From Nematopogon swammerdamellus (lineage: Eukaryota; Arthropoda; Insecta; Lepidoptera; Adelidae): a stretch of 64,000 bases of DNA. The stretch lies in contig OX336340.1 in NCBI GenBank assembly GCA_946902875.1, forward strand, positions 22,335,566 to 22,399,565, in the 5' to 3' direction. Below, piece after piece: positions 48,301 to 60,300 of the stretch (within the stretch, counting starts at the first letter, position 1; each line of letters starts with the position of its first letter). Made by a program: the position numbers and the translations under genes. Below the pieces are notes generated by a model. It was not told the origin of the DNA. It saw nothing but the letters and a program-made list of their open reading frames with translations, and ran no database searches.

Positions 48301-51300
48301 CAACACTGCGTTATCAATATCACAATCACGTCTATATCGTCTATAATAGGGGTTGAATTTTTATATATTTACAAGCACTAGGACCGCCAAAACTTTGCGG
48401 TTCGAACAATATAAGTCTGGTAGGCTATAAATCGCTTTTGACAGGCTTTTGAGTTTTTTCAATTCGGAGCTCGTAAATACGTGACAGCACGAACTGAGCA
48501 CGTTTGCTGACATTGCTGACATTTGGTAGATCCTTCCAGACCATGGCGAAATGGACCGACAGTCGTCACAATTGTTACCTGACGTAATCATTGGTGTCAG
48601 TACTGCAATGTTTGTTTTGTAAATATTTGCAGCTGTTCGACTTCGACATAGAAGTGCAGCCGATCGTGGAGGTGCTGGTCGGAAAGACGACGGAGCAGGC
48701 TCTGTCGGAGGTGGCGCAGGAGGAGGAGCTGGCGACGCTGAGGGAGCAGCAACAGCGCTTCCTGGAGCTGAGAGACGCGGAGCGCGCGGAGAGACAACGG
48801 CTCGCCGAGCAGGATAGGAGACTCGAGGCTGAGAAGGTGAGTCAGGGGTGGTCAGGACGGGACGTGACTGGAATGGGGTGGGGTCGAGTCGTGGAAGGGA
48901 TGCGAACTGATTGACAACGGGCGAGTGTTCGATGTCTTTTTTTATGTAATCCTGTATGGGTGGTTGAGTCGGAGGGGCCAAAGCACATGCTCCGACCAGC
49001 CAATATCACCTCCGAGAAGGTAGGTTCTATACGAGAGACTACCCTGGACAAGTTGCCTATCGTTGGCAAGGTCAGGGCCCGATTTACCAATAGGCTAATT
49101 AGGCTATAGCCTAGGGCGCTGGATTTTAGGGGCGCATCATAGGGCGGCGGCGCCGGCGGCGCGGAGGTATGGCGGCGGCGGCGCGGAGGCAGCGGCGGCG
49201 TAGCGGGCGGCAGCGCGGGCGCAGTCAATTCGACTGTGTGTTTTTGACATTGAAAATATCTTTTCGTTCGTTCCAGTTTAGGCCCTGATTTCACGAAAAA
49301 GTGCGATCCCCTTATATCTCGGAGAGTTGTGAAGATATGATATTCAAAAAAGGCTCAAAAGACGCGTATTCGTGTCATGAGAGCTGTAAGGTTCAAAAAG
49401 AATTATTTTAATATATATATTATATATATTAAAATATATATTAAATTATATATTATATATTTTTTATTATTAAAAATAATAAAAAATATATAAATGTAAC
49501 ATTTTATTTTTATTTTGTTGAATTTATTTTCAATGCCCCGCATCTTCTAACCTAACCTATATTGCTATATCCAACGAGCCCAAATATGGTGGATTTATCA
49601 TGTGTAGTTTAGGAGTTCCTATGGCTTCCTTCCGGCTCCATCATCAGGTCCCTGGAAATAACATATGACTAGAGTACCTACTTGCGAAGACAAATCCAAC
49701 GAGCCCAAACACGATGGGCTTATCATGTGTTGTTTAGGAGTTCCTATGGCTTCCTTCCGGCTCCATCATCAGAACCCAACTAACCTTTTACTTATCCCGA
49801 CTTTCTCGTGTCGCTCAGCGACAATATTTTTTCGAATTCCGTAGATTAATTTTCAATTTGCTCGATAGTCGTGTAAAGCACGAAATCTGTGATTTCTTTT
49901 TTATTAGTTTATTACAAACATTTGTTTCCGAAATAATATTCCTCGGCGCTGGCTAGGGGGCGCTATGAAATCTGAGCCTAGGGCGAGCAGGACCCTGAAT
50001 CGGGCCCTGGGCAAGGTGCCTTAGATGGATGCCTGAGAAGGGGTGGGTCGAGTCGAAGGCGGGTCGTGGTCCAGTAGGAACAGACCTGGGATGGTTTGGG
50101 TCGGATCGAACACGGTTCGATGTCCAGTAGGAACAGGACTAGGAATGGGTCGGTCAGACCCTGGCTGAATGGGCGGGGCCAGTGTCAGGGCGGAACAGGT
50201 CGGGGACGGGATAGGACGGGTCGAATTCGGGTGGGTCGGTTCGGGTACAAGCCAAATGTTTGACGATGAAAGAGCTCAATGTTTTTTCCAGGAGAGGCGA
50301 TTGGCGGAGGCTCGTGCGGCCCGCGTGACCGCCGTGGAGAGCAAGGAGCGCGCCGCGGCCGCCACCCTGGTCCAAGGATACCTTGCGGACCTCCTGCCCT
50401 CCGTGCTTGCGAACCTGCGCGACCAAGGCTACCTGCAGGAGCGGACAGAATACAGTCTGTATTGTTTTATAGAATCTGACATTATGGAACATGACAAGCA
50501 TGACAAGGTCGGCCGTTACTACGCCCGTGATGTCAACCAATCATACCTTATTCCTTTTGCAACTAGGTACGATGCCAGCTTTTCCCTTTGGTCGTGCATA
50601 AGTCTCCACAGTTAGAAATTAGACCATAGTAGGTAGGTATTATTTCCCAAATCGAAGAAGTATCAAAGACAGCAGTGTAACATTGCCCCAGCCTTTTTGA
50701 GGGGTAGAAATGTATCGCTCTGTAAACTTTGTAAATTTTGTCAAGCTCTAACACGGTTGACCAAAACACCTGCTGCCGCAGAGTACATATACGTACTATT
50801 CATTACACAACTGCATTCTAGAGGAAACTAGTCACCATATCAGGTTATTTTCGGTCGTTTGTGCTGGCTACACTGAAGTTGATGAAAACACTAGACTAAC
50901 ACCAGTAGTGAAAAGAACAGATTGCTAAAGAATGATGTATTGCAGGCGTGGAAGAGGACTTCCTGCCGTGGCTGACGGAGGCTGTGTCGGTCGAGGTAGA
51001 GTCCATCATCACCAGTCGAGACGTCATCACAGGTAATCCGTCTGACTACCTCTTGGGCATCACGGGTTCGTCTTTGAGCACTGCTATTCCCTGTAATACG
51101 TATATCATAATAAACAAAGTTTCTACGGGCGACCGTGTAACGTACGTCAATCAATATATGAATATCGTTATAACTCGAGAACTGCTTTATCGTATTACGT
51201 ACGGTTTTCACTGTTACATTATGTCATTTCTCAATATGGTTTTAGGCTATAAGTCATACATAACGCTACGTCATCGCCGGCCTGAGCTGTGAGCAAAAAG

Positions 51301-54300
51301 TCACGCGAAGCGAAGCCACTCGCAATAGCTGCTCTGTTTTCTTTATGCTAATTTGTATTTTTATGTTATTTTTATGTTTATATTTACGATACCCACGTAC
51401 ATTTGGTTTAGTGAGGTTGCCAATGCCATGCCGGCCTGATAGGTGCCTATATGTATTTTGACTTTTGGGTCACCCACCAGTATATATTACATTATATTAA
51501 TTCAAATTCTAAAATTCAAAATTCAAACATTTTTATTTATTAAATAAATTTACATGCAGAGTAAGCTCTGCACTATGTATTAATAGGTATATTACATTAT
51601 ATAAAAATTACATTATATTAAAATGGCCCCTACTGTACTGTGTGAGGCCGATATACTTAGAAAGAATAGCCCCACTGCATCTCTCCCCGTACATGTCGTA
51701 AAAGGCGACTAACGGTTAAGGAAGAGATGCCGTGCTAAATGGCGACAGGCTAACCACCTCTCACCTTGGCACGGTCCTTCCACCGAGTCGTGCAGCAGAT
51801 GGGTCTTTGTGCCTTACTTCCTGCTTGATAGTCATCTTGTCCGAATACTTTGCTAAACGTGGTGGTCGATGTGGACGTAAAAACCAATCTGGACGTATGG
51901 TATAGAGCTGTGGGGTACTGCTAGTACATCCAATGTGGAAATTCTGCAACGGTTCCAGAATAAAGTCCTGCGGTGTATCAGCAGTGCACCTTGGTTCGCC
52001 AGGAACGAGGAGATTCACGAGTACCTTGAGGTGCCGACCATCAAAGAGGAAATAGAGAAAAGAGCACTATCATATAAAAGTCGTCTCCAGAGTCATGTCA
52101 ACTGCCTGGCATTGGATTTGTTGGAAACTGCAAATCAGGTTTCGCGGTTGAAACGCATAAAACCAATCATTGCTACATAAAGTGATGAAATGATTATGAT
52201 GTTGCATGCTAATGAGTGTGCAGCATCCCTCGGACATAAAACATACCAGACATCTGATAAAGGCCACTATGGTGGCTGCTTGCGGATAGAACACGAAGAA
52301 AGAAAAAAAAAAAAAAAAAAAACGTGGTGGTCGATGTTGTGCTGCAATTTTCCATTTTTCTTGCAGCACAAAACCGATTACTCTGCTTACCGTGATTGTC
52401 GGGATACAGCGTGTGTGGTATGTATGTATGTATGTAAAAAGGCCCCATTAAATAAATAAGTCCTGCGCCCAAAAATCTTATTATTGTAATGGAGGTAGAT
52501 AGACAGGTAGAGGTATTAATCAGAGGTAGGTAGTAGGGGGCTAGAGTATGTAGCGTTTAACACGCAGGCAGCTAAATGTTCTCAAAAGCTATAACACCCC
52601 TCTATTTTTTGCGTCGGGGTTAAAAAATTAGAACCTCTAACTAAAGCTTGCAATTATTTGTGCTTTGGTGTCGGAGACTATTGTATGTTTGTTTTTTTTT
52701 TTTTTTATGGAAACTGACACGGTTGGCTACATCACCTACAACATCCGTGATGTCAGCCCATAACACCGGGTGAACTTGGTGCCACGTCAGTGCTTCCCTT
52801 CGGTCGGGCCGGCTACACTGAACTGGACGGAAAACACAAACTATTTACATAGCCGTTTCGACCGATCTTTCATTCAGTGCGGTGGTACCAACCCGGGCGG
52901 GTTTGTGTATAGTGTTAGATATTATTATCAGCTGCGATGTTTTTTTTTATGGAAACCGACACGGTTGGCTACATCACCTATATTATCCGTGATGTCAGCC
53001 CATAACACCGGGTGAACTAGGTGCCATGTCAGTGCGTCCCTTCGGTTGTGCCGGCTACACTGAACTGGACGGAAAACACAAACTATATACATAGCCGTTT
53101 CGACCGACGTTTCATTAAGTGCGTTGGTACCAACCCGGGCGGGTTGAACCCTACCACATAGTAAGGTAGGAAGGGAAGGGAAGGAAGGAAGAACTAATAC
53201 TACAGTTTAACGTGGAATCCGAACCACGGTCAGCCTCCAACGGTCGAGCGGTCACCCATCCAAGTACTGACCGGCCCAGCGTTACTTAACAATCAATTGC
53301 TTCCCTTGTCCTTACTAGGTGGTAGGCTCAAATTGTAGCCGACTGGGTTGGTACCACCGTACTGGATGTAAGATGGCCGCATAGCAGCCTCGGTTGTGTT
53401 CTCCTCTAGTCCAGTATAGCCAGCAATCCAGGGAAGTCTCCGGTATGGCACCTATCTTCTCGGAGGTGATATTGGCTGGTCGGAGCATGCGCTTTGGTCC
53501 CTCTGACTCAGCCACCCATACCGGATTACATAAAAAAAAAATAGCGACAGTAGACTGTCTGCGCCACTGAGCTATCGAGGCTGACAAAAGTTGTTGGTGT
53601 TTGCAGAGATAGTGCGCGAGGTGGTGGAGTTGCGCGCGGAGCGGTACCGCGCGGCGGGCGAGCTCGCGGCAGAGCAGGCCGCCATCCCGCCGCCCAGCGA
53701 GAGCAGCACCGAGCCCAGCGCGCCCTCAGAGTTCGGAGCCGAGGAGATGGGTGCGCGCGCAAGCATTGCTCTATTCACATCTCATCAATACACATTTATT
53801 TAATTCAACGCAAAAATTTCATCAAAACTTATTTTTTTTACATGCTATTTTTAACCGACTTCAAAAAAGCGAGCGTCTCAATTCGACACGTACCTACGAG
53901 CACATTTTAGGTATTTTTACACCTGGTGCACAGCGTTTCCTAATACGAAGCTTACAGGTCGAAATAAAGCAAAATCATATGTTTTTGTATTTTTTTTTTG
54001 TATTGACCTTGTGTGGCCCGGTATACATGAAAAGAATAGGCCATAAGTCAAGTAGAATCATCATCATCATTATCATCAATATATTAATCAATATCAATAT
54101 CTATGATCATCATCATATCATATTATCATCATCATCATATCATACTAATAATAATAAATCTGTAAGGGATTATCAAGATCATGGAGTAAATTACTTTTGT
54201 TTTATGAGATACTGCGTTTGTAGACTCTATGTATGTATGCTACTAAAACGAAATTGACGATTTCTAGAATTTGTTTCTGTGTGTATGTATGTTCCTCCAT

Positions 54301-57300
54301 AACTCTTAAACAGATCATCCGAATTCGATGTAACTTAGTACAAGCGTATTTAACTATGCATGACACAGGATGGGCTAAATAAAATTAAGTTCCGGTTACG
54401 CTAAGATGTGGCTCTCATACAAACCGAATTGTTCCGCGTGCCGAAATAAAGGTACGGTAGCGGGCCTTGCCCCTAGTTACATACTTTCATCTAGAAGGTA
54501 TATCGTTTACCTGAACGTAGCTCGGTCTTCTTTGCTCACTTTCTTCTTTTTAAATAAGAATTTCGAGCTAGCAAAGCCTCGGGCAAAGGCTAGTAAGAAA
54601 TAAGAAAGTTTTTTAATAAAATAAAATAAATATTATCAATTGATCCGCACTTGTGATTGGAGTGGACCTAAAATGTACCTACCGTAAGTGTAAAATTTTA
54701 AACGTCCCTAAATATTTACATTGTCAAAATATAATTTCGTCACCTCCGCACGTGCCACCCCCGTGCCCAACTCGAGTCGGCTTATGTCATACAAATCATA
54801 TCGAACCCATACAAATTGTCCGAGCGAATTATACAAAGACCCATCCACCATCGAGACAGCAGCGCGCGCGCAAACGATTCGCAATGGCTTGCATGAATGG
54901 TGTCATTAGAGCACTGTGCTTTAGTCACGCCTTCAAATTGCTGTTGCATTTTGAACTATATTTTCAAAGCATTAAAGTATACGCCAAAAAGACATTTTCC
55001 CGTATAGGTGTTCAAAGTTCAAAGAATATCGCACTTTATTGTCTTCCACGAAGGTTCAAATTAGGTTAATACGTGCGCTGCCTAGCACAGTGTTGCAAAT
55101 GCTATGAATTAGGGGAGCGTAAGAATACATTTTGCGGCGAACAATTAAGATTGATACGGTGTGATGACATTATAATATCATTTTGATATGGGGTTGATAC
55201 CACGCACAATATCGCCAATTGTATCCAATTCTCTTTTTTTTTATCTCGATCTACTGAACTCGTATTTATGTTTTTGTTAATATCTATTCTAGTGCCGCGT
55301 CGTATGGTCCAATAAACGCATGCACCTGTGGCGTAGCATGTGTTACCAAAATAATAGTTCTTAGATAAAACATTCGAATGCGAGGCCACGTACAAGCAAA
55401 CGTAGCGTGGTCGGACGCCCCCTGGCCTGGCTATAGGTGGACAGATAACCTAAGAAAGTTAGCCGGGAGTGGATAGATGAGAAGAGGTGAAGACCGCGTG
55501 TGGTGGCGTGCCTTGGAAGAGGCCTATGTCCAGCAGTGGACCGGTACGGGCTGACGATGATGACGATGACGAATGTATAAACACAAAATTAGAAAAATAA
55601 TATTGTGTAGAACTAAGGGTTTTTTATCTGTTTTACGGACCCTTTAGTGGTTTATGGACCGGCCGGACACCACAATACGAACATTTCTTTAGATTGGTTC
55701 CAAAATTTGCTATTACACCTACGTTTTGAAGTTGGTTTTAACGTTGATTGTACGAGTATTTCGTTACATTGTATTTACGTGTACTCATAATAGTAACGAA
55801 ATACTATGCTATGCTATGCTATAAAGACCCTCAGTCACACTGAATTCAAAGTCAAGTCTAAGGATAATGGCCGCGCACGCGTCATACAATATGTTCGGCG
55901 CGTGCGTAACGCGTGTCGCACAGCGCACTTGTTGCCTCCCCAGTGTTCGATTCTTGTTCTTTCGGGAGAAAGAAACGCAATGTCGCTAATATAACAACTA
56001 TTAACTAAATGAAATGCTATCTGTCTGTTCGTTACTCTTAAACGACTAATCCAAACCGCTAGTTGAACTAAAATTTTGCCTGGGGTTAGCTGAAGTGCTG
56101 ACTTAGCGAATCGATTTTAAATTTTAACGTTTAAAATGAAGTTTTATCGTGAAAGAGAGAATACCCCTGCAAAAGCTAGTAGCAGTATGGTAACAATTAT
56201 GAAACATTTTAACAAATGTTTCGTTATAAATCAAAGAAAACTATTTTAATAGTGACTTATGATGTTGATTTTCACCTCCTGGCAGCACGTGCACTTAGAT
56301 CTATTGGGAGATAGGTTGGAAAGTTAAAAGCTACATTACATACAGTTGTATTCACACTCAACCCCCTGTGTCGTCGGGTACCCCGCTTGCATTAGGACTC
56401 TTGCACACGTGGACATTGGACACACAAATTTAATATCACAATGTCTCTAAAATTATTATTATTTTAGTTCTGTTCATTTATTCAATGCTGACGAAACATT
56501 TTGATTCATTGTGATCATTATGTAGATGAATCAACTTAAATAAAATACATACAATAAATTATTATAAAACAAACCTTAAAAAAGTGTTTACATTGGAAAA
56601 TTGTAACACAAAAAACTGTAACACAGAAAATTGTAACATAGAAAACACCTGTAATACGCTTTCCTCTTCCTCGTGCTTTCCATAAAAGCGGATAATTATT
56701 ATCTTTCCCATAAATAATGAAACCCGTATAATAAAGTATTTTCTAAGTATCTATCTAAAAACATTGGGCGAATCAACCAAAGTATTTAAAAAAATTATTA
56801 CTACAAAAGGTCACAAACTCAAACAAATAGTTTTCCTCCATATGCAGTGCGGTGTGAATGAGGGTTAATATCCAGTAGTAGAGGACAAAATGAGCAATGC
56901 AATAGCTAACTGACCTTCCCACATCACTAGGTATTCCGAATAAGATTTTAATTCAATAACTATCGATAAGGCTAACAAGTGAGTAGATATGCACTTACTG
57001 AGTGATCCTTGATAAGGAAAGACATGATTATATTATTATGGAAATAACAAATATTATATAAGGGTTTCGAAATATTGTATGAAAATGACAACATTTTCAG
57101 AACATTAAAACAGGTTTATATTGGACAATATTGGAAATGGCGTACTTTTTTTTAACGAATCATCACTGACGAATCATTTTAAAAACTTTTAAATTAAAGT
57201 TCAAAACTTATATACATATTTTTTTTATTTCTACTGAAATGAGCAAGTTACTGTAAACATTTATAGTGCCTTTTGGTCGAGTCTAATGTTTACATTGGGA

Positions 57301-60300
57301 AATAATTAGATTTTAGCATAGCGTCTGTTTTCAATATTGGATTATGCAGGAGTGGAGAGGGGAGATAAGAATCAGTGCGCCGCACACATGCTCTAGCGTA
57401 GTAGTCGTCCTGGACCACAGTATGAGTGTGCCTCATTCCACCTTTAGAATAAATTGTTTAGCGACAAATTGTGCTCTTTGCGCACAATAGCACCAAAGTA
57501 GAACAGTAGCTAGTAGAAGTAATCATTGTGTGTGTGTGTGGTTTTTTTTTATTACCAAAATTTTGTTTCTTTTGATTTCTAAACGTCTGATTTGACAATC
57601 ATAATTTTCTCTTACACCAAAACTATTTACCAAAACCATTCTTTTTTTTTTTTTTTTTATGTAATCCGTTATGGGTGGCTGAGTCGGAGGGGCCAAAGCA
57701 CATGCTCTAACCAGCCAATATCACCTCCGAGAAGGTAGGTGCCATACCGGAGACTTCCCTGGATTGCTGGCTATACTGGACTAGAGGAGAACACAACCGA
57801 GGTTGCTTGCGGCCATCTTACATCCAGTACGGTGGTACCAACCCAGTCGGCTACAATTTGAGCCTACCACCTAGTAAGGGGCAAGGGAAGGGACCTACAG
57901 TTTTACACCGGTTCCGAACGGTGAAGCAGCGGGTGTAGGTATGCACGTAATTTTTTTCGTCAGAAAAAACTCATTGGTACACGCCGACCGGATTCGAACC
58001 TCGGACCTCCCGCATGAGAAGCCGATGCCCAAACCACTCGGCCACCCGCCGCTTAAAATATATAGAAATAAAATATATCACTAATAGCAGCATTTGGTGG
58101 CCTTCCGGGTGCGCCTCTGCTAATATTATTGAAACAAATATTTTTGCACTCTCCGTACATTACTGGCGGTAAAACAACAATTACAAAATCGTTTGCCCCC
58201 AGACAATGCCCTTCTGACACGCTGGGCGATTTCGCAACTCCCTGTGTGGACCGTGTCAAAAGTTGCCAACCCTATTAGTGAAATAAATTCGTTTAGTTTG
58301 AAGTTTTAATGCTCATAGTTTTTAAGTCGATTTTTCAGTAATAATCAACTGTCATGCATTCGTAGTAACTGTATAAGATGAATCGAGCAAATATGACGCT
58401 TCGCGCCAGGGTTTTAAGATCGAATTTACATTAAATGTTTCATCAATTTTGGTGTGTTGCATACGTTTGTTAGGGGCATGTATTTACGCAGCTGTGGTCC
58501 CCCGCTTCGACCACCGTGCCAGAACTAGGAACCGACGACGGGGACAGGAATAGGACTTATTGTAATTTTTTTTACATCTCCTCGGTACAATATAATAATA
58601 ATGTAAAGAGCTTAAATATTTCGATTTGAACCACTTAATAAAGTAATGTTGAAGTTGAATGGTGAGCCGCTGTGTCGGGTGGGGTGCATTCGGTTTTAGT
58701 AGTGTTGATACTTTGTTGCAACTAGTGGATACTTACGTCACAGCATATTATTAGGAAATCAATAGATAGATGGCACCTCCACCGTGATTTTACTATTTCC
58801 TTGTTATCAAGGAAGGTAGATATATTGTTGAATTCTTTCAATTAAATATTATTTCAATAGATGCGTATATCGAAAGTAATTAAAATTAATAATCGGTTGT
58901 TTAAAAAAAATAGTTTTTCTTAATTAATCCTACTCACCTAGAACCTACAGATACTTGAAATCTTTATCTCTGTTTATTTTATTAATCGCTAGACGGCTCA
59001 CAAAAGCTTCTAATCCAAATATGTATGTAAAAATGTTTTTTGTAACTGATAAATTTTTAATGTCTTTATTATTGTTTGTACAAAATAAATAAAAAAAACA
59101 CATATTTTAAATATTTCGTCTATTCTTTGTCGTCGCGTCGTCAGATAATAAAATTTTAATATATATAATATTTATGTACAAGTTTAATGTGTCAAATGCT
59201 TGTAAATTTTTTAGAAATTGTGATAACTCGTACTATGTAGGCAGTGGCAAAGACTTTTGCAAATGTAGACTAAGTGGACGTAAAAAAGGTATCCAGCGAA
59301 GTTTCTTGCCAGTTCTTTTTCGCTGTGATAATCGAACTGGCAAAATGCTAAATGTTAAATGTTCAAATATGACGAATCCGAGTGCAGTGTACTGTCTATG
59401 GATGATGAATAAAGAATAGAGTTAGAAACCTTGTTCACTGAAACAACAAACTGTCAAAACGATCGAATCCAACTAACAGCCCAGTCGCGCTGCACTGGTG
59501 GTGGTGGTGGTCGCCGTTTGGTTCGGGGTCGCCGACATTTTTTTTTATACAAAATTTTAATTCGTTTGCGCTTTCTTTAATTCGTATCGGTGGATTACTC
59601 GTGCGTTCATCCCCTCTCCACGCAACCCCTCGCTAGGTACGCAAATCTCTATATCGCTTCGGCAAATATAGTGGCTCTTTTGATATTAATTTAGTGTCAT
59701 TTTTCGATACGGATCACTCGACGCGATTTCGTGCGCGCATTTAAGGTTTATTATTCTTTAGGTCTGCAGCGAAAGTTGCGCAAGCGCACCGCCCCGCGAG
59801 CACCTGCTTGCGATAATATTTTGTTAATCCGCACTTTTTGAGAGTTTGAGAGTAACAGATGGCGGATATATGATGATAAGCTCCTGCGCACAGTGCCGAG
59901 TAGTGAGTGATGCGGAGAGTGCCAAATGGCAGACTTTATGTCAGCCTCGGTAGGTCAGTGGTGCGGGCGGCCGAATTTTGTTAAGCACACCCGGACGCGG
60001 TCAGTACTTGGATGGGTGACCGCTCGACCGTTGGAGGCTGGCCGTGGTTCGGATTCCACGTAAAACTGTAGGTCCCTCCCCTTCTTACCTTACTAGGTGG
60101 TAGGGTTTATCTCGCCCGGGTTGTTACCACCGCACTGAATGAGACGTCGGTCGAAACAGCTATGTAAATAGTTCGTGTTTTCCGTCCAGTTCCGTGTCGA
60201 CGACATGACATGAATAGGCACTGACATGGCACCTAGTTCACCCGGTGTAGGTGATGTAGCCAACCATGTCATTTTCCATAAAAAAAAACATAAAAAACTC

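Larger units (their letters stand above)
42480..48340 (-). mobile_element. Near full-length non-LTR retrotransposon (Jockey/CR1 superfamily) in RSPH3 intron 4
   Basis: On the minus strand, from right to left: a GC-rich 5' UTR (about 48087-48340), ORF1 (46866-48086), an AT-rich spacer of about 720 bp, an endonuclease ORF (44986-46146), an RT ORF (43145-44872) and a 3' UTR ending near 42480-42520 in tandem AAAT units. The endonuclease and RT are parts of one ORF2 split by a break around 44870-44990, so this copy looks dead. The limits are estimates; I found no convincing target-site duplication. The 3' UTR contains two blocks shared with the SINE-A tail. Confidence 0.85.

Noticed and set aside
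48361..48981. 206-codon minus-strand ORF across RSPH3 exon 5
   Set aside because: Proline-rich part is the antisense of exon 5; the remainder has no recognised domain. I could not exclude that its end is old LINE text.
54653..55069. 138-codon plus-strand ORF in RSPH3 intron 8
   Set aside because: No motif, mixed codon use, no splice or promoter support.
57970..58054. Functional tRNA gene
   Set aside because: A and B boxes are present, but the acceptor stem does not close and the sequence continues into a SINE body.
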